DNA of 6,777 nt, from NCBI GenBank assembly GCA_014381795.1, contig JACNKY010000115.1, positions 1 through 6,777 on the forward strand, in the 5' to 3' direction. Source of the stretch: Pseudomonadota bacterium. GTDB taxonomy: Bacteria > SAR324 > NAC60-12. Positions 1 through 6,773 of the stretch are shown piece by piece. The notes below the pieces were generated by a model that saw only the letters and a program-made list of their open reading frames with translations, did not search any database and was not told where the DNA came from. Each line of letters starts with the position of its first letter. The stretch's first letter is position 1. The translations under genes and the position numbers were made by a program.

Positions 1-1
1 C

Positions 2-796
2 ACCTTTTCGTTTCTGATAATGCGTAGTATACAGCGCTTTATTCTCGACACAGACACGCCGTTTCGTAATGCTCAGCGCTATGCTCCGTTATATATTTTT
101 TTTGTAGGCTTCCTCATTTCACTTGTCACATTGTTCAAGGGACTCAAGCATCTTGAAATAGAATTAAATATTCCACAAAGTTTTTTAATTGCTGTGTTAT
201 TTGGAGGATTCGTTGCTGTACTTGGACGTTTTTTGATTGTCAGATTGAAAATGCAGGAAGCAGAAAGCGTTCATGAGCAGTTCACTCAGATTGAGAGAAT
301 CTTCGGCGTGATGATGCTCTTCACTGCTTGCGCAATGGCTTTCGCTCATGGTTCGAATGATGTAGCAAACGGAATCGGCCCCATGGCCGCAGTTGTCAGC
401 ATCGTGCAAAGCGGAGGTGAGCTGGCCCAGGATTCCGCGCTTCCTCTTTGGATTTTGATTTTGGGTGCTTGCGGAATTATTCTCGGACTGGCAACACTGG
501 GTTATCGTGTGATTCAAACCATCGGTACAAAAATTACAGAACTTGTTCCCACCCGTGGATTCTCTGCAGAATTAGCTGCTGCCGCAACAGTTGTGATAGC
601 ATCACGAACTGGAATTCCTGTTTCAACCACTCATATTATCGTTGGAGCAGTTGTTGGTGTAGGACTAGCTAGAGGAATTGGAGCTTTGGATTTGAGGGTA
701 ATCGGTGGGATATTCATGTCATGGGTCATAACTCTCCCTGTAGGCGCGCTGCTCTCGATCTTCTTCTTTTTCTTTTTCCGTGGGGTATTTCTTTGA
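2..796 (+). CDS. PiT-family inorganic phosphate transporter, C-terminal part (5' end outside window)
   Basis: Inner-membrane permease that takes up inorganic phosphate with a cation (H+ or Na+). The frame is open to the left edge: the codons before the ATG at 20-22 have no stop, and 264 residues lie in the window against about 420 or more for the family. This is therefore the C-terminal part, and the ATG at 20 is probably internal. Counting from that Met, the second PiT signature is GSNDVANGIGP (111-121). PTRGFSAELAAA (177-188) and TGIPVSTTH (197-205) follow and are also typical of the family's C-terminal repeat. Hydrophobic segments fall near 23-40, 54-75, 95-128, 142-165, 187-217 and 228-253; the last ends in six Phe before RGVFL. 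The gene converges on the U32 gene with 23 bases between the stops. The family is secure. H+ versus Na+ coupling, and a pit symbol, cannot be decided without the N-terminal half. Confidence 0.93.
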   Translation, partial: TFSFLIMRSIQRFILDTDTPFRNAQRYAPLYIFFVGFLISLVTLFKGLKHLEIELNIPQSFLIAVLFGGFVAVLGRFLIVRLKMQEAESVHEQFTQIERIFGVMMLFTACAMAFAHGSNDVANGIGPMAAVVSIVQSGGELAQDSALPLWILILGACGIILGLATLGYRVIQTIGTKITELVPTRGFSAELAAAATVVIASRTGIPVSTTHIIVGAVVGVGLARGIGALDLRVIGGIFMSWVITLPVGALLSIFFFFFFRGVFL

Positions 797-819
797 GATG
801 AAGTGACTTTTTTCGAAAT

Positions 820-2073
820 TTACTGAGCCGCTGAAACGTATTGCAAACGTACCACATTCATAGGTTCAATACCGAAGTTCGTGGAAACTTCCTGAGAACT
901 TGAAACTAACGGAGGATAAGGAAATCGGAGGAGACGGTTGGGTTTTGCTTTTAAAACAGGAAGACGGGAGATGTCCTGCATTTCATTCGTGGAAACCTCA
1001 ATCACCTTTCCCTCAAAACTCAAAACTTCCAGCGTTCTTCCATGCTCAAATGCATTTTGTGTCAAGAGTGTGAATGTTTTGCCTTCATCTACTTCCATGA
1101 CTGTTCCAGCTATTTCATAAGAAGAATTTCTACTGTTTCTTTCTCCCTGATAAACACTCTCTGCTTCCGCGGGATTAATGAGAGAACCTTTTGTATAACC
1201 TCTGTGTGGAATTTTTTCCAGCATTGCGGATAACTCTTTTAACTTCTCTGGCCATTCCTGCTGAGAAGTTGAATTACACCATTTAAGCGCACGTGAGTAT
1301 GCACTGGTGGTCGTTGCCGCGTAAAGAGAACTTTTCATCCGACCTTCAACTTTGATGCTGTCTACACCAGTTTTGAGGAATTCAGGTAGCAAATCCATTC
1401 CGCGTAAATCTTTTGAACTCATTAAAGAGCTTGGAAGATATTCCGGAGACACATCAGCAGATTCAGCAGAATCCGGAATAGCAGAATAGGAAAAGCGGCA
1501 GCTTTGCGCACAACCTCCCCGATTACTGTCACGTCCTGCTGTGTAATTTGAGATAGTGCAGTTTCCGGAAAAAGCCATACACATTGCTCCGTGAATAAAA
1601 AGTTCAACCTCAATCTCAGCTTCCTTTCTGATTTTACCTGCTTCTTCTAGAGAAACCTCTCGTCCCAGAACCAGTCTTTTAGCACCAAGACTTTTCCAGA
1701 GCTTTGCGGAATGGACATTTAAACAGGATGCCTGTGTTGAAAGATGAACTGCTAATTCAGAATTCTGTTGAACAACGGTCATCACTCCCAGATCAGAAAC
1801 AATCACTGCGTCCACACCGCACTTTTCCAGAAACTTCACATATTGCGGAAGTTGTTTCAGTTCCTGATCATGCAAAAATGCGTTTAGAGTAACGTATGTT
1901 TTGCAGTTATTTTTCCGCGCAAACAAAACTCCTTCCAGTAGTTCTGTCTCAGAGAAATTATCGGACGCACCACGCAAACTGAATTTTTGCCCTGCCAGAT
2001 AGACAGCATTTGCACCGTACAAAACAGCTGTTTTCAATTTATCTAAATTTCCAGCGGGAGCAAGAAGTTCCAT
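820..2073 (-). CDS. trhP: U32-family protein (annotated peptidase U32), TrhP/YrrO-like tRNA U34 hydroxylation protein
   Basis: 417 residues. U32 proteins were named after a collagenase, but characterised members are mostly hydroxylases. TrhP (E. coli YegQ, B. subtilis YrrO) makes 5-hydroxyuridine at tRNA position 34 from prephenate. Residues 1-120 (start MELLAPAG, then GANAVYLAG and LSTQAS) are a TIM-barrel-like half. The U32 core follows: ELFIHGAMC at 157-165 with Cys165, Cys172, Cys188 and Cys192 (spacing C-x6-C-x15-C-x3-C). These fit the conserved cysteines that bind an Fe-S cluster in related U32 proteins. SSKDLRGMDLLP (219-230) and DSIKVEGRMKS (238-248) are also typical. Residues from about 318 match the small C-terminal U32 domain. 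Length fits YrrO (about 420), not RlhA (about 650). The start gives the expected MELLAPAG N-terminus but has no Shine-Dalgarno sequence. It has its own likely promoter at 2144-2173. The family is near certain; the TrhP subfamily is inference from motif and length. Confidence 0.87.
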   Translation of the reverse strand: MELLAPAGNLDKLKTAVLYGANAVYLAGQKFSLRGASDNFSETELLEGVLFARKNNCKTYVTLNAFLHDQELKQLPQYVKFLEKCGVDAVIVSDLGVMTVVQQNSELAVHLSTQASCLNVHSAKLWKSLGAKRLVLGREVSLEEAGKIRKEAEIEVELFIHGAMCMAFSGNCTISNYTAGRDSNRGGCAQSCRFSYSAIPDSAESADVSPEYLPSSLMSSKDLRGMDLLPEFLKTGVDSIKVEGRMKSSLYAATTTSAYSRALKWCNSTSQQEWPEKLKELSAMLEKIPHRGYTKGSLINPAEAESVYQGERNSRNSSYEIAGTVMEVDEGKTFTLLTQNAFEHGRTLEVLSFEGKVIEVSTNEMQDISRLPVLKAKPNRLLRFPYPPLVSSSQEVSTNFGIEPMNVVRLQYVSAAQ

Positions 2074-2143
2074 GAGTCAGCAAAGCTATGAGGGAAAAAA
2101 GTGTGTCTGAATGCTACAGTGTTAAATTTGTTGCTTGGTCAAG

Positions 2144-2173
2144 ATTGTATTAACCGGATAGGAATATTGACAA
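2144..2173 (-). promoter_or_regulatory. Predicted sigma70-like promoter of the U32 gene
   Basis: Read on the - strand: TTGTCA (2173-2168, 5 of 6 to TTGACA), an 18-base spacer, then TACAAT (2149-2144, 5 of 6 to TATAAT). Transcription would begin near 2137, leaving an untranslated leader of about 64 bases before the ATG at 2073. The site lies in the 196-base gap behind the kinase gene, long enough to expect separate transcription. The prediction rests on consensus match alone. Confidence 0.55.
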
Positions 2174-2178
2174 CAAAA

Positions 2179-2190
2179 GCTACTGCTACT
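2179..2190. repeat. Tandem hexamer GCTACT x2 upstream of the U32 promoter
   Basis: Two perfect adjacent copies of GCTACT (AGTAGC on the - strand). They end five bases upstream of the predicted -35 element of the U32 gene, where an activator could bind. Two copies of a hexamer may well be chance. No known binding site is recognised. Confidence 0.3.
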
Positions 2191-2269
2191 GTTTTTATTA
2201 AAATTTTGCTGATGTATAAATACCAACATATGCTATTTAGACTGTTAACAAGCACAGCTGGATCAGGAA

Positions 2270-3268
2270 CTATAGCCTTATTCCAAGTTTTTCATTTATC
2301 AGCGAGTGTGCGTGACCCTGAAAACGAGATCCAGTCTGTTCAATTACTGCACCAGCAAGAGCGGCCCCTATGCGTCCACTTTCCAGCGGAGAAAATTCAT
2401 GAGTCATTCCGAAGAGAAAACCGGCCGCAAAAGCGTCACCTGCTCCGGTTGTATCTTCAACACGAATCGGTAATGGATCAATATAATATGTTTGACCAAG
2501 GTGTGAAATAATCGCGCCGTTTGCCCCTAGTGTCAACACTACAGTTTCAGTCCATTTAGACATTATATCAACCGCTTCCTGTGTAACATTAGTATCAAGC
2601 AGGGTAAACGCCTCTTCCTGATTGCTGAATACCATACTGACATAACCCTGTAGCAAACTTTTGAAATCTTCTTTGTGACGAGTAACACAGAAAGGGTCAG
2701 AAAGACTTAAAGCGACTTTTGTCTCAACTCTTTTTGCTACATCGAGTGAAGTACGGACTGCTTTTTTCTGCGAATCTGTATCCCACAAATATCCTGTAAG
2801 ATAGAGGTATTTAGATGCTTCAATAACTTCGGGATCAATATCTGGAGCCTGCAGTTCCTGACTCATTCCCAGATAAGTGTTCATTGTACGGCAACCATCA
2901 TCACTGACTAAAACCAAACTACTCCCTGTGCTGCCTTCACCTTCAGCGAGACAAGCACTGACACCTAAATCTTCGAGTTTTTCACGATATATTTTACCAT
3001 GTTCGTCCCTGCCAATTTTACCGCTGAAAGCAGTACGTCCACCGAGTTGAGCAATACCGATCATTGAATTTGCACCGGAACCTCCTGCAGCAAATTCTAC
3101 TGATAATTTCTCAGCAGTCAGCGCCAACAGCAGTTCCTGTTGTTCCTCAAGCGAAATGAGGTGCATTATATTTTTTTCAATTCCTCGTTTTTTCAAAAAC
3201 GAGTCCGGAATATGACTCAGCAAATCGATCAAAGGATTGCAGACGCCATATACATCAAATTTTTCCAT
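2270..3268 (-). CDS. PfkB-family carbohydrate/nucleoside kinase, adenosine-kinase-like
   Basis: 332-residue ribokinase-fold kinase expected to move a phosphate from ATP to a sugar or nucleoside hydroxyl in the cytoplasm. NPLID (11-15) holds the usual substrate-binding Asp. GGSGANS (62-68) begins PfkB signature 1 and is followed by GGRTAFSGKIGRDEHG (76-91). Signature 2 is DTTGAGDAFAAGF (272-284): GAGD (275-278) forms the anion hole and Asp278 is the expected catalytic base. The stretch LSLSDPFCVTRH (187-198) and FSNQEEAF (214-221) resemble the bacterial adenosine-kinase-like branch. Substrate cannot be fixed from sequence; ribokinase, fructokinase and 2-dehydro-3-deoxygluconate kinase remain possible. 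It starts 48 bases after clpX on the same strand with no clear terminator between, so co-transcription is likely. The ATG is preceded by an A-rich stretch without Shine-Dalgarno. It stops at TAG. Confidence 0.88.
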   Translation of the reverse strand: MEKFDVYGVCNPLIDLLSHIPDSFLKKRGIEKNIMHLISLEEQQELLLALTAEKLSVEFAAGGSGANSMIGIAQLGGRTAFSGKIGRDEHGKIYREKLEDLGVSACLAEGEGSTGSSLVLVSDDGCRTMNTYLGMSQELQAPDIDPEVIEASKYLYLTGYLWDTDSQKKAVRTSLDVAKRVETKVALSLSDPFCVTRHKEDFKSLLQGYVSMVFSNQEEAFTLLDTNVTQEAVDIMSKWTETVVLTLGANGAIISHLGQTYYIDPLPIRVEDTTGAGDAFAAGFLFGMTHEFSPLESGRIGAALAGAVIEQTGSRFQGHAHSLINEKLGIRL

Positions 3269-3316
3269 ATTTGTTGTAATAGTTGGTAAGTTAGAAGCTT
3301 TATTTCGCTAAGATGA

Positions 3317-4570
3317 TTAGCTGGCTTTGGCTTGTGGAATTATGCTTGAAGGTTTCTTTGTCAGCTTAGGTTTAGCTTTTTGTAGAATAGTTTCTTTACT
3401 GATCTCAACTTCACTAATGTCCGGATCTGAAGGAATTTCATACATGATATCCAGCATTGAGTTCTCGATAATTGAGCGCAAACCACGTGCACCGGTTTTC
3501 CGCTTGATTGCTTCCTTTGCAAGAGTAATAACTGCGTCTTTTGTGAAAGTCAGTTTCACATTCTCAAGTTCAAACATTTTTTCGTACTGACGTATCAAGG
3601 CATTTTTAGGTTCCTGTAAAATTTGCACAAGATGATCAACTTCTAAATCATGCAAAGTCGCAACAACCGGTAAACGTCCAATAAATTCAGGAATTAAACC
3701 ATACTTGAGTAAATCTTCAGGTTCAAGTTGGGCGAGAAGCTTCTCATTCCTGCTTTTATGATGCACATTTGCGCCAAAACCGATCGCGTTTTGGCCAATA
3801 CGCCGCTTAATTATGTCATCCAGCGCCGTGAATGCACCTCCGCAAATGAACAGCACATTTTCCGTATTGACCTGCATTGTTTCCTGATTAGGATGCTTAC
3901 GTCCTCCTTGTGGTGGAATATTCGCGACTGTGCCCTCAATAATTTTCAACAATGCCTGCTGAACACCTTCTCCGGAAACATCTCGTGTAATCGAGACGTT
4001 TTCACTTTTTCTGGTAATTTTGTCAATTTCATCAATATAGATAATGCCCTGCTCCGCACGCTCTATGTCATAATTAGCCGACTGCAAAAGTTTCAGTACA
4101 ATGTTTTCTACATCTTCACCAACATATCCCGCTTCTGTCAAAGATGTTGCGTCAGCAACTGCAAACGGCACATTAAGTATTCTAGCAAGAGTCTGTGCCA
4201 ACAGAGTCTTACCTGTCCCTGTAGGACCGATTAACAGGATGTTACTTTTTTGCAGTTCTACATCAGAATTTTCAAGATTAGCGCTGATTCGTTTATAATG
4301 ATTGTGAACAGCCACTGCGAGCACTTTTTTGGACTGTTCCTGCCCCACCACATAACTGTCGAGAACTTCTTTTATTTCCGCTGGTTTGAGCAAATCCTGT
4401 TTCAAGTCAGCAGGATTCTCATTCTGATACTCCTCTTCCATTATTTCATTGCAGAGGTCAATACATTCGTCGCAAATATAGACGGTTGGACCTGCAATTA
4501 TTTTCTTCACCTCGTCCTGTGTTTTACCACAGAATGAGCAGCGCAAGAGAGCCTCTTTAACGGTCGTCAT
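3317..4570 (-). CDS. clpX: ATP-dependent Clp protease ATPase subunit ClpX
   Basis: 417-residue AAA+ unfoldase, normal family length. Hexameric ClpX recognises tagged or exposed substrates (such as SsrA-tagged proteins), unfolds them with ATP and threads them into ClpP. The N-terminal zinc-binding domain has Cys11, Cys14, Cys33 and Cys36. The Walker A motif is GPTGTGKT (115-122) and Walker B is IIYIDEID (176-183, Asp180-Glu181). The substrate-gripping pore loop GYVG is at 148-151 and the RKH loop at 224-226. IGF (263-265) is the ClpP-docking tripeptide. The arginine finger is expected at Arg299 (FIGR) and the sensor-2 Arg at 362 (GARGLR). All key residues are present, so the protein should be active and able to dock with the ClpP encoded just upstream. 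The gap from the clpP stop is only 13 bases, which strongly suggests one transcript. No Shine-Dalgarno is seen before the ATG. The C-terminal tail from about 396 is Lys/Pro-rich and probably disordered. Confidence 0.98.
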   Translation of the reverse strand: MTTVKEALLRCSFCGKTQDEVKKIIAGPTVYICDECIDLCNEIMEEEYQNENPADLKQDLLKPAEIKEVLDSYVVGQEQSKKVLAVAVHNHYKRISANLENSDVELQKSNILLIGPTGTGKTLLAQTLARILNVPFAVADATSLTEAGYVGEDVENIVLKLLQSANYDIERAEQGIIYIDEIDKITRKSENVSITRDVSGEGVQQALLKIIEGTVANIPPQGGRKHPNQETMQVNTENVLFICGGAFTALDDIIKRRIGQNAIGFGANVHHKSRNEKLLAQLEPEDLLKYGLIPEFIGRLPVVATLHDLEVDHLVQILQEPKNALIRQYEKMFELENVKLTFTKDAVITLAKEAIKRKTGARGLRSIIENSMLDIMYEIPSDPDISEVEISKETILQKAKPKLTKKPSSIIPQAKAS

Positions 4571-4583
4571 AGATTTAATTATT

Positions 4584-5180
4584 TTAGACTGCTTTTAGTT
4601 TTCTATTTTGCATCACTTCATCAATAATGCCGTAATCTTTTGCTTCCTGACTTGAAAAATAATAATCACGTTGGGTATCTTCAGCAATTTTTTCAATCTT
4701 GTGCCCTGTGTGACGTGCCAGAATATCATTCAAAAGGTCAGTCATTATGATAATTTCTTTAGCCTGAATATCAATATCTTCTGCTTGTCCGGAAAAACCG
4801 CCCATCATCTGGTGCAGCATAATTCTAGCATGCGGCAGAGCTTTTCTTTTTCCAGATGCTCCCGCAGACAGTAATACCGCGCCCATACTGGCTGCCTGAC
4901 CTATGCAAATAGTCTGCACATCAGGTTTCAGGTACTGTATTGTATCATAAATTGCCATTCCAGAAGTAACTAATCCGCCAGGGCAATTAAGATAAAGTGA
5001 AATATCACTGTCAGGATCTTCTGCTTCCAAGAACAAAAGTTGAGCGATCATCACATTTGCGACATTGTTGTCAATCGGTGAACCAAGAAATATAATGCGG
5101 TCTTTGAGTAGCCTAGAATAAATATCGTAGGCACGTTCACCCCGACTATTTTGCTCGACAACCATTGGTATTAGTGACAT
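4584..5180 (-). CDS. clpP: ATP-dependent Clp protease proteolytic subunit ClpP
   Basis: 198-residue serine peptidase that forms the double-heptamer chamber of ClpXP. The catalytic triad is complete: Ser98 in GQAASMG, His123 in MLHQ and Asp172 in TQRDYYFS. The N-terminus [10 protein letters not shown] followed by [20 protein letters not shown] is the standard short leader and first strand, which supports this ATG. NCPGG (65-69) is the oxyanion-hole loop; the common form is NSPGG, so Cys66 is a mild departure. The handle region with [19 protein letters not shown] (124-142) is regular. The gene lies between tig (49-base gap) and clpX (13-base gap), the classic order. No Shine-Dalgarno precedes the start. 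A protease role with ClpX is well supported; self-processing of the leader is known for the family but cannot be seen here. Confidence 0.98.
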   Translation of the reverse strand: MSLIPMVVEQNSRGERAYDIYSRLLKDRIIFLGSPIDNNVANVMIAQLLFLEAEDPDSDISLYLNCPGGLVTSGMAIYDTIQYLKPDVQTICIGQAASMGAVLLSAGASGKRKALPHARIMLHQMMGGFSGQAEDIDIQAKEIIIMTDLLNDILARHTGHKIEKIAEDTQRDYYFSSQEAKDYGIIDEVMQNRKLKAV

Positions 5181-5193
5181 GGATAACCAGCTT

Positions 5194-5217
5194 ATAATTT
5201 TAGAATTTAGAAATTAT
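5194..5217. repeat. AT-only inverted repeat and tandem heptamer in the tig-clpP gap
   Basis: Perfect 7-bp inverted repeat (5194-5200 with 5211-5217) around a 10-base loop. Two perfect tandem copies of TTTAGAA overlap it (5199-5212). It ends 13 bases upstream of the clpP start codon. The stem has only A-T pairs, so it would be weak in RNA. It may simply reflect AT-rich spacer sequence. Confidence 0.3.
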
Positions 5218-5229
5218 TTCAGTAAAATA

Positions 5230-6555
5230 TTAATGATCATGGTCACAATTTTCATCGTGAACGTGTTCTTGGGTTTCAGGGACGTTTTCTTCAATAGGGT
5301 CACCGAACACACGTGTTACCGCTCTATCAAGAGTTGCGTCTCCTTGTTTGCGGATGATAATGCGTTGATACATGTCTCTCCCAAATGGTGTCTGAATCAA
5401 CTCGTCCGGAGATTGTCCTGTAATTTGCGCCAGACCAACAAATTCTCGGGAAGCTTCATTTTCGTCAAATTTCAGTTCCTCATGCTCACTGATTGAGTCA
5501 AGAATGAATTTCATCCGTAAATCAATTTTTGCATTGTCAAAGCCTTCCTGCCTTTTTTTCTCTTTTTCTTCTTCAGTTAGCTCTTTTTCTCCAGACATCT
5601 TTTCCAATTCTTTCTGAACCTGCTCCTGCTCGAAATCCATCAATTCTTGTGGTAGTTCAAATTCATCATATAAATCAGAAAGTTGTGCTCTGACAGCTAT
5701 ACGGTACTCACTTTGAAGTTCAGCTTTTTTACGGGATATTATGGATTCTTCTACTTTTTCTTTTAATTCATTTTCACTTTCAACACCGTATTTCTTAAAA
5801 AACTCCAAGTCTAACTCTGGTCTTTTAACAATTGATATTTCAGTTAACTGAATTTTAAAATTTGCTTTTTTACCCGCATTTTCACCAAAACGTTCAGGAA
5901 GTTCAATTTCCTCTTCTTTTTCATTTCCGGAAGACATTCCCAAAACGCAGTCATGAAATTCCGCCAAATCCGGAGTTCCAATTCTGAATTGCATGTCATT
6001 TCCTATTGAATCTGTAAATTCCTCTCCTTCAAGATATCCTTGGTAATTAATCAGCACCCAATCGTTGTTTTCCACTTTGACATCTTTTCCCTCTTTGGGC
6101 GCAAGCACTTCTTCACGCTGAATAATAGCTTCCAGTTCTTCAGTAACATCTGCTGCAGAGACTTCATCGAGTTCCTTACGCTCGAGTTGTATCTTTCCGT
6201 AATCAAGAGGTGGAAGTTCAGGTGCTATTTCAAAATGCAGAGTCGCAGAAAGCTGAGATTTACGGTTAAAATCGATTTTCTGGATTACCGGCATTGTAAT
6301 CGGACGGAGCGAATGTTCCTTAAGTGCACTTTCCATGTAACCTGGAATTACCCGATCCACTGCTTCCTGTTGCATTGCTGACATAAACCGTTTGTCCAAC
6401 CACCCTTTGGGATGTTTTCCGGGACGAAAACCATTGAGACGTGTATTTTTCAGCTGCCGATAAATGGCATCGTAGGTCGGTTTGATTTCTTTAAGAGAAA
6501 TCTCGAGGGCGATCGAATACTTCAGTTTGCCTAGTTCGTCAACGGATGATTCCAT
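5230..6555 (-). CDS. tig: Trigger factor (ribosome-associated chaperone, FKBP-type PPIase domain)
   Basis: Chaperone that docks at the ribosome exit tunnel and shields nascent chains. From the ATG at 6555 it has 441 residues, normal for the family. Residues 1-120 form the ribosome-binding domain, with the docking-loop signature GFRPGK at 42-47 and a family-typical helix to about 90. An FKBP-like domain spans about 158-242; the usual GSGxFIPGFE segment is replaced by GTPDLAEFHD (193-202), so prolyl isomerase activity is uncertain. The helical C-terminal chaperone domain runs from about 245 to 420 and is rich in Glu/Lys. The protein ends HVHDENCDHDH (431-441), an unusual metal-ligand-rich tail. 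The frame runs on upstream to an ATG at 6615 (461 residues), but MESSVDELGKLKYSIAL fits the family N-terminus and the likely promoter lies too close to 6615. It is the first gene of tig-clpP-clpX, 49 bases before clpP. Confidence 0.94.
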   Translation of the reverse strand: MESSVDELGKLKYSIALEISLKEIKPTYDAIYRQLKNTRLNGFRPGKHPKGWLDKRFMSAMQQEAVDRVIPGYMESALKEHSLRPITMPVIQKIDFNRKSQLSATLHFEIAPELPPLDYGKIQLERKELDEVSAADVTEELEAIIQREEVLAPKEGKDVKVENNDWVLINYQGYLEGEEFTDSIGNDMQFRIGTPDLAEFHDCVLGMSSGNEKEEEIELPERFGENAGKKANFKIQLTEISIVKRPELDLEFFKKYGVESENELKEKVEESIISRKKAELQSEYRIAVRAQLSDLYDEFELPQELMDFEQEQVQKELEKMSGEKELTEEEKEKKRQEGFDNAKIDLRMKFILDSISEHEELKFDENEASREFVGLAQITGQSPDELIQTPFGRDMYQRIIIRKQGDATLDRAVTRVFGDPIEENVPETQEHVHDENCDHDH

Positions 6556-6623
6556 GGAAAGATATTTTTTGCTTTGAGATGATGACAGTCTTTCTACAAA
6601 GACTGCCAGAAACATTAAATGAC

Positions 6624-6652
6624 ATTATATTTAAATATATTTTAGCTCTAAA
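6624..6652 (-). promoter_or_regulatory. Predicted sigma70-like promoter of tig (clpP-clpX)
   Basis: Read on the - strand: TTTAGA (6652-6647, 4 of 6 to TTGACA), exactly 17 bases of spacer, then TATAAT (6629-6624, perfect -10). Transcription would begin near 6617. That leaves a leader of about 60 bases to the ATG at 6555 but only one or two bases to the ATG at 6615. The spacer is AT-rich. This is the best -10 match noticed upstream of any gene here and probably serves the whole tig-clpP-clpX cluster. Confidence 0.6.
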
Positions 6653-6653
6653 T

Positions 6654-6668
6654 CACAAGCCTTTTGTG
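6654..6668. repeat. Small inverted repeat CACAA-N5-TTGTG beside the tig -35 element
   Basis: Perfect 5-bp arms (6654-6658 and 6664-6668) around five bases, one base upstream of the predicted -35 hexamer of tig. The position would suit a regulator touching RNA polymerase. It does not match the CIRCE heat-shock element or any operator I can name. Short arms make chance likely. Confidence 0.3.
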
Positions 6669-6761
6669 GCATAACTGCATTTTGATTTGCACTGATATGT
6701 CAGCCAGTACATTTTGTGTTAAATCATAGTCCAAATGCTTAATTTAAGAAGATCTGTGTTT

Positions 6762-6773
6762 TTCAATATTGAA
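6762..6773. repeat. 12-bp perfect palindrome TTCAATATTGAA
   Basis: Perfect twofold-symmetric site at the right edge, about 110 bases upstream of the tig -35 element, in sequence with no gene (6674-6777 is stop-rich on both strands). A palindrome of this length is expected about once or twice by chance in a window this size, so an operator role is only a possibility. It may belong to a neighbouring gene beyond the edge. Confidence 0.25.

Noticed and set aside
197..517. 106-residue open frame on the - strand opposite the phosphate transporter
   Set aside because: It lies wholly antisense to a clear PiT-family gene, has no recognisable domain and no start signal. It is a shadow of the codon pattern on the other strand.
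797..825. Possible bidirectional terminator between the converging phosphate transporter and U32 genes
   Set aside because: There is a run of six T (808-813) and a TTTCGAAA palindrome (811-818), but no GC-rich stem. The best fold is an imperfect, A-T-rich stem overlapping the U32 stop codon, too weak to call an intrinsic terminator.
2191..2269. Intrinsic terminator after the kinase gene
   Set aside because: Only 4-bp pairings (such as GTAT-AA-ATAC and CTGT/ACAG) were found, without a GC stem followed by a T run. I cannot say whether transcription stops here.
2101..2511. 136-residue + strand frame that begins in the gap and runs into the kinase gene
   Set aside because: More than half is antisense to the conserved C-terminal part of the kinase, including signature 2. 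The translation is low in complexity and unlike known families. No + strand promoter or ribosome site was seen.
3728..4234. 168-residue + strand frame opposite clpX
   Set aside because: Antisense to the Walker A/B region of clpX, where strong protein constraint produces long shadow frames. The translation is rich in Cys/Ser/Asn/Phe with no domain.
5190..5229. Separate promoter for clpP in the tig-clpP gap
   Set aside because: TATAAG resembles a -10 box, but there is no acceptable -35 hexamer at 16-19 bases; the nearest candidate, TTTACT, is 24 bases away.
5179..5496. 105-residue + strand frame opposite the 3' end of tig
   Set aside because: Antisense to tig and its spacer; no domain, and its start overlaps the clpP start codon by chance.
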